Positions 1 to 7,218 of a DNA stretch of 64,000 nt are shown in pieces. A program made the position numbers and the translations under genes. This stretch comes from UBA9300 sp032260385 (GTDB lineage Bacteria; Bacteroidota; Bacteroidia; Bacteroidales; VadinHA17). Numbering within the stretch: position 1 is the first letter of the stretch; every line of letters begins with the position of its first letter. A model generated the notes under the pieces. The model searched no databases. It had not been told where the DNA came from and saw only the letters and a list, made by a program, of their open reading frames with translations. The stretch spans positions 84,494 through 148,493 of the forward strand of contig JAVVEL010000004.1 in NCBI GenBank assembly GCA_032260385.1, read 5' to 3'.

Positions 1-636
1 AGAAAGCTCCTCCCTTAGAATTATCACCAGCAGCTCATGCAGGATCATCGCCGTGGCACCCCATATTATATGTCCTTTATAATCAAAATACTTCACATTA
101 AGTGCTTCATTCCTTATTACCATAGGTTTTTCCTTCACTATGTCATCACTAAAGAAATCTGCAAGACTGGCTTCTATGATTGAAACCACTTCCTGTCCGT
201 CAGGGATGAATGAGGGCTGTGATTTGCAATAAGCGACTACAGGGCTTACTTCAATATTGCTTACGGGAATATAAAGGGGAGTAAGGGATCCGAGTATATC
301 GAGGTCGCCACTGCATAGTCCGACTTCTTCGCAGGCTTCTCTAATTGCGGTATCTGTCAGGTCCCGGTCATCTTTTTCCATCTTTCCTCCGGGAAAGGAT
401 ATCTGGCCGCTGTGAACGCCCCTATATACCGGCCGCTGGATAAATAGTGTGTGGATCTTACCATTCACCGGGTAGAGCAGGATCAAAACAGCAGCAAGCT
501 TTGAATCGCTTCTCTTTTTACGCGGAAAGTTGGTGATCATCCTGTCGGAAGAAGCCATCTCCCACTGAACATCAGTCCCCGGCAGGGGTTTACGGAGGGC
601 ATTTCTCAGCCTGCCTGTAAAATTATCCTCGTTCAT
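1..636 (-). CDS. Nudix hydrolase, CoA pyrophosphatase-like (3' end cut by window edge)
   Basis: Nudix-superfamily pyrophosphohydrolase, most like the NudL/CoA diphosphatase branch, which cleaves CoA and its derivatives to 3'-phosphoadenosine phosphate and 4'-phosphopantetheine. The Nudix box is visible as GGKMEKDDRD followed by REACEEVGL, directly preceded by SGQISFP, which matches the branch-specific GQxxFPGGK pattern. The frame stays open for 211 residues to the first base of the window, so the stop lies outside; family members are about 190-220 aa, so little should be missing. The ATG was chosen as the first start and lies just after an AT-rich stretch. It is transcribed in the same direction as gatE-gatD but 222 bp beyond gatD. 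The family is secure; the exact substrate is inferred. Confidence 0.85.
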   Translation of the reverse strand, partial: MNEDNFTGRLRNALRKPLPGTDVQWEMASSDRMITNFPRKKRSDSKLAAVLILLYPVNGKIHTLFIQRPVYRGVHSGQISFPGGKMEKDDRDLTDTAIREACEEVGLCSGDLDILGSLTPLYIPVSNIEVSPVVAYCKSQPSFIPDGQEVVSIIEASLADFFSDDIVKEKPMVIRNEALNVKYFDYKGHIIWGATAMILHELLVIILREELS

Positions 637-684
637 GCTGTAAATATAGCAATTGAATTATAAAGCCTGTAGCCTGCACAGGTA

Positions 685-852
685 ATGCAGCCCCTTTCAG
701 AGGCTTCTGCACACATTGAAAAAATCTCGGTGGTGATACTGGCCATGCTCGGTAAATTCAAACACATTAAGTCAAAAAAGCAATTTGAGGATGAGCGGTC
801 AATGATTGATACTGAACTTGAGGGTTCAACCGGGCTGACCATGCTCCAATAG
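685..852 (+). CDS. possible small ORF (55 aa), unrecognised
   Basis: A 55-codon ATG-to-TAG frame fills most of the gap between the divergent Nudix gene and the convergent end of gatD. The product has a short hydrophobic patch near residues 14-22, then a lysine-rich segment and an acidic tail ending in TGLTMLQ. I recognise no family. No clear promoter precedes it. It could be a genuine small protein, the remnant of a decayed gene, or a chance frame. Confidence 0.22.
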   Translation: MQPLSEASAHIEKISVVILAMLGKFKHIKSKKQFEDERSMIDTELEGSTGLTMLQ

Positions 853-858
853 GAAAAT

Positions 859-2244
859 TTATTTCCTGAATTGCCTTACAAATTCCTCCACTTCCTTTAC
901 ACCTCCCTGGTATACCAGGTATCCATTATATGGTTCCCTTTCTGTGATTTCATCATTAACCGGCTTCAGCATTATCTCCTTAACCTTCTCAGGGTCATCA
1001 GTCTGTCCCAGGGCCCAGCCCAGTTTAACCCAGGCTACTTCCGGAAGCATATTTCCCAGTGGCACCACGCCCTTGGCCATCATGTCGCGGCCTGTCTCGT
1101 ATACCATCATATGCACGTAGCCCCAGATGGTTTGCAGGGTCATAAAGACTGAAACTCCTTTATCCCTGGCTCTTTCAAGCGCCGGGTAGAGCTCCCTGTT
1201 CACATGACCCAGCCCGGTTCCCACAATAATAATCCCCTTATAGCCCATATCCACAAGGCTGTCGAGTATTTCAGGTTTCATATGGGGGTAATAATACATC
1301 ATGGTCACCTCTTCGTTGAAGTAGGGCATTATTTTCACTTTCTTATCCTTGCGGCGTGGATTGAAGTCTTTCTTGATATGTTCTATACCCTTCCTGGTTA
1401 CTGTTGCCACCGGTGTATCTCCTATGGTCCGGAAGGTTGACCTGTAGGAGCTGTGCATTTTTCTTACCCTGGTTCCCCTGTGGAGAAATCCGTATTCATC
1501 GGAGGTAGGTCCGAACATGCAAACCATCACTTCTGCAATATCACCATGGCCGGCAGCATAAGAGGCATGAATAAGGTTTAGAGCCGCATCGGACGAAGGC
1601 CGGTCAGATGATCTCTGTGAACCGACAAGTATAACGGGTATGGGCAGGTTTTGCACCATGAAGGAAAGAGCTGCAGCAGTGTGGTGAAGGGTGTCGGTGC
1701 CGTGTCCGATTATTATGCCGTCGGCGCCGTTCTCGATCTCCTTTCCTATTGCTTTTGCAAGGGTGATATACTGCTCGGGGCCCATGTTCTCACTGAACAC
1801 GGCAAATAATTTTTCGGTATTTATGTTGCAGATATCAGCCAGCTCAGGCACAGCACCATATAGCTCTCCCGGTGAGAAGGCTGGAATAACCGCTCCCGTG
1901 CGGTAGTCAAGACGCGATGCTATGGTTCCCCCCGTACCAAAAAGTTTCACAGATGGTTTATCATCAGAATATGGAAATTCCTTTTCGGGTATTTTGTAGT
2001 TTGCCTTTTTGTAGCCTGTTTCTTTCATTGAAGTAATGGTACTGACATTGATACCGATGTTATAGCCGGTTTCAATTTTCAGTACCAGGTGCATATCGTC
2101 ATCATTCTCAGACCTGGGCAGAACTGTCCCCCTGAACACGCCCCTGCTTGTTTCAATATAGGCCTGTCCCCAGACCCTTACATTGTATTTTTTGAGGGTA
2201 TTAAGGGCACGGCCCCTGTATCCCTGGAAGATCTGATCAGTCAT
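859..2244 (-). CDS. gatD: archaeal-type Glu-tRNA(Gln) amidotransferase subunit D
   Basis: GatD is the asparaginase-like glutaminase subunit of GatDE; it releases ammonia from glutamine or asparagine, which GatE uses to convert Glu-tRNA(Gln) to Gln-tRNA(Gln). Residues 1-90 form the GatD-specific N-terminal barrel region (starting near YRGRALNTLKKYNV), which ordinary asparaginases lack. The amidohydrolase follows: GTGGTIAS (103-110, nucleophile Thr107), HGTDT (181-185, Thr183 and Asp184), and RVRKMHSS with the catalytic Lys262. All four catalytic positions are therefore present. The length of 461 aa is close to archaeal GatD (about 420-440). The ATG overlaps the end of gatE by 8 nt, which implies translational coupling. 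A plain type I asparaginase is excluded by the N-terminal domain and the gatE neighbour. Confidence 0.93.
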   Translation of the reverse strand: MTDQIFQGYRGRALNTLKKYNVRVWGQAYIETSRGVFRGTVLPRSENDDDMHLVLKIETGYNIGINVSTITSMKETGYKKANYKIPEKEFPYSDDKPSVKLFGTGGTIASRLDYRTGAVIPAFSPGELYGAVPELADICNINTEKLFAVFSENMGPEQYITLAKAIGKEIENGADGIIIGHGTDTLHHTAAALSFMVQNLPIPVILVGSQRSSDRPSSDAALNLIHASYAAGHGDIAEVMVCMFGPTSDEYGFLHRGTRVRKMHSSYRSTFRTIGDTPVATVTRKGIEHIKKDFNPRRKDKKVKIMPYFNEEVTMMYYYPHMKPEILDSLVDMGYKGIIIVGTGLGHVNRELYPALERARDKGVSVFMTLQTIWGYVHMMVYETGRDMMAKGVVPLGNMLPEVAWVKLGWALGQTDDPEKVKEIMLKPVNDEITEREPYNGYLVYQGGVKEVEEFVRQFRK

Positions 2245-4219
2245 CTGCCTTTATTCTTTTTTCAACTATTTTTCTGAGATCGCCCAAACTGACATTTCCT
2301 GTTGCCTGTTTCCTGATCTGCCCCATAATCCAGTTAACAGCACAATCACTGGCTTCTGATATCTGCTCCTGTTTGAATTTCTCATGAAGAAACTCAATGG
2401 GTGCGAGTATTTCATCTATCTCTTTTTTCTTATAATTCAGTGTTGTAAGTATTGATTCATGTCTCATTTTGGGATGGAGGTACAGGACTTTAAGCATTGG
2501 CCCGGCTATTTCAATCCGGAGGTCCTGTGCTCTGATAAAACCAAAGAGCTTATGTACTATTTCATAACTGAAGTTTTTATGTGCCCTCATTGTCCCTTCA
2601 ATATTCTTTAACCTGTGACCCAGGAAGATGCCAATGTCTCTCGGGTTAAAACCGAAATCCTCAGATATTGAGACAATTAGAGGATATAGATTCTTACTGA
2701 GGATATACCTGTATGTATCTTCAGGTATTCCCCATTGCTTCATTTTCTTAATCCTGTCAGAAACAGATTCCGGAAGCTTTGATCTTATTCCTTCTATCTG
2801 GTCGTCGTGGAGGGGTATCGGCGCCGAGTCGGTATCAGGATACATCCTGTCCTTACCCGGCAGCACTCTTTCAAACATTGTACTACCATCGGGGAAGGAC
2901 TTCCTCGTTTCATTGGGCACCCCTTTGAAAGCGAGCTGCATTCTTTCCTCAACTGTTTCAAGAGCTGTTGGGATATCTTCCGGAGGTCCCCATAATAAGA
3001 TTATTGCATCATCATCACCTGCATCAATGAAGGAAGCTATTTTTCCCCATTGTCTTTTCGTCAACAGGGGCTTAAGCTCCTCTGAATGGCTCATATTTGG
3101 TTTTTCAATGCAGGCAATCACCTTCAGCCTGTCGCTTAACTCGTCGGCAAATATCTTTCCCGGCTGTGTAAAATGTGAAAGTATTTGCCTGCACAGGGGA
3201 AGTCTGAGAGCATAAACGCGCATCTTATTGTCAAAGGCTTTCTTTACCGGCTCTGACAGCAGGCCTGTTTCGGCAGGGCTGATTTCTTTGGAGGATATTT
3301 TCCATACGCCCGGGTCTTTGATCCTTTCGTTCAAAAGCTCCCTGATATGAAGCAGGGCGTATTGCCTGAATGCTTCATTATGTGACAGGGCAGGTATCCA
3401 GCTGTTATGTGCAACACCTTTTACTTCCACCCTGCTTCCTCCTTCGCAGCTCACGTTAACGTCTTCCCTCCCGGACCCTATTCCTGTTCTCACTTTTCCG
3501 GTGCTTCTGTTAAGGAACCTTATATATTCAGCGGCTTCAGCCAGCTCCCATGGTGTGAGCATGTCAGGGTAGGTAACGGTTTCAATAAGAGGCATGCCCA
3601 GCCTGTCGGTTTTGTATACCCGTGTGTGCCCTATGTCAGATATTTCACGGCATGAGTCCTCTTCAATACTCAGCTGTATTATCCTTACTTTTTTATTGCT
3701 GAGCTCAATTTCTCCCTCCACTCCCAGTATAGCTGATCTCTGGAAGCCTGTCGGGATACTTCCGTCAAGGTATTGTTTGCGTGTGATGTGGACCTCTCCG
3801 ACAATGTTCAGTTTGCACAGAAGTGATAATTCAAGGGCTATATCGAGGGCTTTCCTGTCAAGGGGGAAGGGGGGAGTGTCATCCACTTCGTAGGTGCATG
3901 CATTTTCATTATTTATACGATAGATAATTTCCTTACGGGTTTTAAACTCCATAAGGGCAGTTCCGTCATATTCCCCCAGCTCACTCAGTGTGGGACGCAT
4001 ATGCCTTATTACCTCGGCATCGTAATCGTTATCTTCATGATAGATGCCAGCAGGACAGCGGCAAAAAAGCTTGCTTTCGGTGGCCAGCTGCTGGTGGACT
4101 TCCAGCCCCGATTTAAATCCTATCCTGCGATAGTCCTCTTCCGTGGCTTCGCGCAAACTAACATAAGCAATCAGCTTACGGCTTGATTCATAATTCCTTT
4201 TTGGGCTAAAGCTCTTCAT
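2237..4219 (-). CDS. gatE: archaeal-type Glu-tRNA(Gln) amidotransferase subunit E
   Basis: GatE is the kinase/transamidase subunit: it binds Glu-tRNA(Gln), phosphorylates the glutamyl group with ATP and amidates it. The GatB/E catalytic core starts at GFKSGLEVHQQL (34-45), followed by LFCRCP and CTYEVDDTPPFP. A GatE-only AspRS-like insertion lies in the middle (around ILLWGPPEDIPTALETVEER to MYPDTDSAPIPL); bacterial GatB lacks it, so this is GatE rather than GatB. The C-terminal YqeY-type tail domain ends in VSLGDLRKIVEKRIKA. At 660 aa it is slightly longer than archaeal GatE (about 620-635), mostly because of about 30 extra N-terminal residues, so a start further in is possible. It is first in an operon with gatD. 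Confidence 0.95.
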   Translation of the reverse strand: MKSFSPKRNYESSRKLIAYVSLREATEEDYRRIGFKSGLEVHQQLATESKLFCRCPAGIYHEDNDYDAEVIRHMRPTLSELGEYDGTALMEFKTRKEIIYRINNENACTYEVDDTPPFPLDRKALDIALELSLLCKLNIVGEVHITRKQYLDGSIPTGFQRSAILGVEGEIELSNKKVRIIQLSIEEDSCREISDIGHTRVYKTDRLGMPLIETVTYPDMLTPWELAEAAEYIRFLNRSTGKVRTGIGSGREDVNVSCEGGSRVEVKGVAHNSWIPALSHNEAFRQYALLHIRELLNERIKDPGVWKISSKEISPAETGLLSEPVKKAFDNKMRVYALRLPLCRQILSHFTQPGKIFADELSDRLKVIACIEKPNMSHSEELKPLLTKRQWGKIASFIDAGDDDAIILLWGPPEDIPTALETVEERMQLAFKGVPNETRKSFPDGSTMFERVLPGKDRMYPDTDSAPIPLHDDQIEGIRSKLPESVSDRIKKMKQWGIPEDTYRYILSKNLYPLIVSISEDFGFNPRDIGIFLGHRLKNIEGTMRAHKNFSYEIVHKLFGFIRAQDLRIEIAGPMLKVLYLHPKMRHESILTTLNYKKKEIDEILAPIEFLHEKFKQEQISEASDCAVNWIMGQIRKQATGNVSLGDLRKIVEKRIKADD

Positions 4220-4457
4220 CCTTGTGTCTATAATTTGCCCAATTTATTGAAGAATGAGGAGATATCAAATTCCGGTGCCGGCATCCTGAATTCAGTAAAT
4301 TAATAAAATATATAATAAGCACGCGAAATCATATATTTTTATCATTTTGTGCTTTTGCTTATATAAAATCTTAAACAGATAGGCTGAAATAAAAAATCGG
4401 GGAAATGTAATATTTTATTTCAATCAGGTAAAATCCTGTGAACACACAGCAGGTTTT

Positions 4458-5702
4458 TCAGTCAAATTTTATGGCTTTGACGGGGCTTATGGAAGCTACC
4501 AGGCGGGAAGGTATCAGTAGCATCAGAAGGATAATCAGTATTGTTCCCAGGTTAAGCAGGATAATATGGAGGATGTCAATATTGACCGGGACGGTGGTAA
4601 GGTAGTAAGAGCTTGGGTCAAGGCTTATGATTTCAAATTTTTTCTGCATAAGGGCCAGACCGTAGCCGGCAAGATTGCCCCACAGGAGCCCGGTTGCAAT
4701 GATGTATACCGCCTGGTTAAGAAAGATTTTCTGAATAAGCCGGTTACCCGAGCCAAGGGCTTTGAGTATGCCTATCATGTTTGTTTTTTCCAGTATCAGG
4801 ATAAGGAGTCCTGAAATCATTGTGAAGGCTGCAACCAGGAGCATAAGTACAACTATCACAATTACATTTGTGTCCTGGAAATTGAGCCAGTCGAGTATCT
4901 GCGGGTATTTCATCCTGAGGTTCGTGACTTTAAGTTTTTCCTGGTCCTCCTCAAATTTATAACCTATGGCATCCCTTACAAGAAAGGTCATCAGGTCAAT
5001 ATCATTAAACTTGTCAATGAAGATCTCGAAACCGCTTACCTGGTTCTCCTGCCAGCCGTTCAGCCTGCGTATATGACCAATATCTCCTAGTATGTATACC
5101 CTATCCATCGATTCCACACTTGTTTCATATATACCTTCAACAGTTAATTTTCTCATCCGTGGGGGATCCTGAACGAAATACATGGCAAAATCATCTCCAA
5201 GCCCCAGGTTTAGCATTGAGGATATTGTTTTTGATATAATTACGCCATTTGATATGCTGGTGTCGCTCAGACTGAGGATGCTGCCTTCGATAAGGTTTTT
5301 ACGGAAAAAGCTCCAGTCATAATCGGTGCTCACACCTTTAAGCACAACTCCCTGGATATTTTCATCTGTTTTAATTATGCCGGCTTTTGTGGCAAAAACA
5401 TGAATATTATCAATGCCTCTTTGCTTATTCAGCCTGGCGGTAAATTCCTGGTCGGATGAGATGGGGGCTGTTTCAAAGGAGTAATTGGAGTCGAAATTAA
5501 GAACCTGTATATGCCCGCTGAATCCTGCAATCTTATTCCTTATTTCCTGCTTGAATCCCGTCAGTATGGCAAAGGCAAGTATCATCACAGCAATACTCAG
5601 TGCTATACCGGCAATAACAATCCTGTTGACAGGTCTCGAGAAGGTCAATCCTTTCCTTCTTTCCCGAACCAGGCGTTTTGATATGAATAATGCAGTCTTC
5701 AT
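4458..5702 (-). CDS. LolC/LolE-like ABC transporter permease (FtsX family)
   Basis: Inner-membrane permease of the lipoprotein-releasing LolCDE type, which extracts lipoproteins from the inner membrane for delivery to LolA. The N-terminus (MKTALFISKRLVRE) leads into one membrane helix (about 28-50) with the family signature GFKQEIRNKI. A large periplasmic domain (about 55-270) follows, then three C-terminal helices typical of FtsX permeases, ending PVKAIKFD. The 414 aa length is normal. No ATPase is adjacent; the only LolD-like ATPase in the window lies about 40 kb away. A gene for a different FtsX-type exporter cannot be excluded. Confidence 0.85.
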   Translation of the reverse strand: MKTALFISKRLVRERRKGLTFSRPVNRIVIAGIALSIAVMILAFAILTGFKQEIRNKIAGFSGHIQVLNFDSNYSFETAPISSDQEFTARLNKQRGIDNIHVFATKAGIIKTDENIQGVVLKGVSTDYDWSFFRKNLIEGSILSLSDTSISNGVIISKTISSMLNLGLGDDFAMYFVQDPPRMRKLTVEGIYETSVESMDRVYILGDIGHIRRLNGWQENQVSGFEIFIDKFNDIDLMTFLVRDAIGYKFEEDQEKLKVTNLRMKYPQILDWLNFQDTNVIVIVVLMLLVAAFTMISGLLILILEKTNMIGILKALGSGNRLIQKIFLNQAVYIIATGLLWGNLAGYGLALMQKKFEIISLDPSSYYLTTVPVNIDILHIILLNLGTILIILLMLLIPSRLVASISPVKAIKFD

Positions 5703-5781
5703 CAGGCTTATTAACCCTCAATCCTTAATCAATCTAAAATCTTTAACCGAGAATCACGAATTTGCCGCAGGCCATCTTCAA

Positions 5782-6978
5782 TCATCCTGCTCCCGGATAA
5801 ACCTTAAGGGCTTCAGCCAGGGTTTCCATTGCATTTTTCAGATCGTCCGTATTCAGGACGTAGGCAATCCTTACTTCATTCCGACCCAGTCCGGGGCTTG
5901 AGTAAAATCCGGAGGCCGGGGCCAGCATGACGGTTTGGTTTTTATATTCGAATTCTTCAAGCAGCCACTGTGAAAACTTGTCAGTATCATCCACCGGTAG
6001 CTTAACAGTGCTGTAAAATGCCCCTTTTGGTTTGGGGCAGTACACGCCCGGCATCTTATTTAGTGCATCCACCATGAAATCGCGTCTTGTTATGTATTCA
6101 TCATACACCATATCGAAGTATTCTTTGGGTGTGTCAACGGAGGCTTCACCCACTATCTGTCCCAATCCGGGAGGGCTCAGCCTTGCCTGTGCGAACTTGA
6201 GGGCCGTGGCAAGAACATCTTTGTTCCTGGTTATCAGGGCACCAATCCTAACACCACACATACTGTAACGTTTTGATACTGAATCGAGGAGTATAACATT
6301 ATTTTCAACGCCTTCAAGATGCATGGCTGAAAAATGTTTCTCGCCGTCATAGCAGAACTCACGGTATACTTCATCGGAAAAGAGGAAGAGGTCGTGTTTA
6401 ACAATTATTTCGCGCAACTGGCGGATTTCATCCTCAGTATAGAGGTAGCCGGTTGGATTATTCGGACTGCAAATCAAAATACCCTTTGTTCTCTTGCTTA
6501 TTTTTTTCTCAATCTCACTTACCGGTGGAAGGGCAAAATCATCTTCAATTTTTGAGGTTACAGCTACGATCTTTACGCCTGCTGTAGCGGCAAAACCGTT
6601 ATAATTGGCATAAAAGGGTTCAGGAGTGATTACCTCATCACCTGGGTTAAGGCAGCTCATAAAAGCAAAAAGAACTGCTTCAGAGCCACCGGTGGTAACT
6701 ATAATCTCTGTGTGATCAATATTTATTCCCAGCTTCCGGTAATATCCGGCAAGCTTCCTGCGGTACGATTCATTGCCTGCCGAATGGCTGTAAACAATAA
6801 CTTTCTCCTGCATATTCTTCAGGGCATCAAGCGCTATCTGTGGCGTTGGAATATCGGGCTGACCGATATTGAGATGATAGACTTTGCGTCCCTTCCTCTT
6901 TGCTTCTTCTGCATAGGGTACAAGTTTTCTGATGGGAGAGGCAGGCATAGCTTTGCCTTTTTCTGATATCTGTGGCAT
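5782..6978 (-). CDS. pyridoxal-phosphate aminotransferase, class I/II (aspartate aminotransferase-like)
   Basis: Fold-type I PLP-dependent aminotransferase, cytoplasmic. Visible landmarks are NIGQPDIPTP near the N-terminus, TTGGSEA (95-101, phosphate-binding turn), SPNNPTG (171-177), SDEVYREF (201-208) and the Schiff-base lysine Lys236 in SVSKRYSMCGVRIG. The length of 398 aa is standard. The family includes aspartate, aromatic and alanine transaminases; the amino-acid specificity cannot be read from sequence. It is divergent from valS and followed after 79 bp by the LolC/E-like permease gene on the same strand. Confidence 0.9.
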   Translation of the reverse strand: MPQISEKGKAMPASPIRKLVPYAEEAKRKGRKVYHLNIGQPDIPTPQIALDALKNMQEKVIVYSHSAGNESYRRKLAGYYRKLGINIDHTEIIVTTGGSEAVLFAFMSCLNPGDEVITPEPFYANYNGFAATAGVKIVAVTSKIEDDFALPPVSEIEKKISKRTKGILICSPNNPTGYLYTEDEIRQLREIIVKHDLFLFSDEVYREFCYDGEKHFSAMHLEGVENNVILLDSVSKRYSMCGVRIGALITRNKDVLATALKFAQARLSPPGLGQIVGEASVDTPKEYFDMVYDEYITRRDFMVDALNKMPGVYCPKPKGAFYSTVKLPVDDTDKFSQWLLEEFEYKNQTVMLAPASGFYSSPGLGRNEVRIAYVLNTDDLKNAMETLAEALKVYPGAG

Positions 6979-7005
6979 ATCCTGATTTTTATTTGTTCAA
7001 CCACA

Positions 7006-7013
7006 CAAAGTTA
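7006..7013 (-). promoter_or_regulatory. candidate -7 box of aminotransferase promoter
   Basis: On the minus strand this reads TAACTTTG, matching the Bacteroidota -7 consensus TAnnTTTG, about 28 nt before the aminotransferase ATG. No TTG element lies at the expected distance, so only half of the promoter is supported. Confidence 0.4.
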
Positions 7014-7183
7014 AGTTTTCAGGACATAAAAAGGAATGATTTACAACATTTAATTGGAACCGGGCATATTGAGACTGCCGTAGGTCGTAGATATTTCTCA
7101 AATCGACATTCGATATTATGCATTCTCAATCTTAGTATAAAGTTCCCGGGGTCAAATCTTATGTATGATTTAATATTAATGTT

Positions 7184-7191
7184 TATTTTTG
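7184..7191 (+). promoter_or_regulatory. candidate -7 box of valS promoter
   Basis: TATTTTTG matches TAnnTTTG, 27 nt before the valS ATG. No TTG lies at the usual 19-21 nt upstream. Together with the box for the divergent aminotransferase it suggests a back-to-back promoter region. Confidence 0.4.
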
Positions 7192-7218
7192 CTCACCAGA
7201 AACTGATTGATTGACAAA

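Noticed and set aside
851..867. Inverted repeat AGGAAA/TTTCCT at the end of gatD
   Set aside because: AT-rich 6-bp stem that overlaps the stop codon and lacks a T tract in the gatD direction.
2628..3215. 195-codon open frame on the plus strand
   Set aside because: Lies fully inside gatE on the opposite strand, with no recognisable protein features; gatE has well-placed conserved motifs throughout this stretch.
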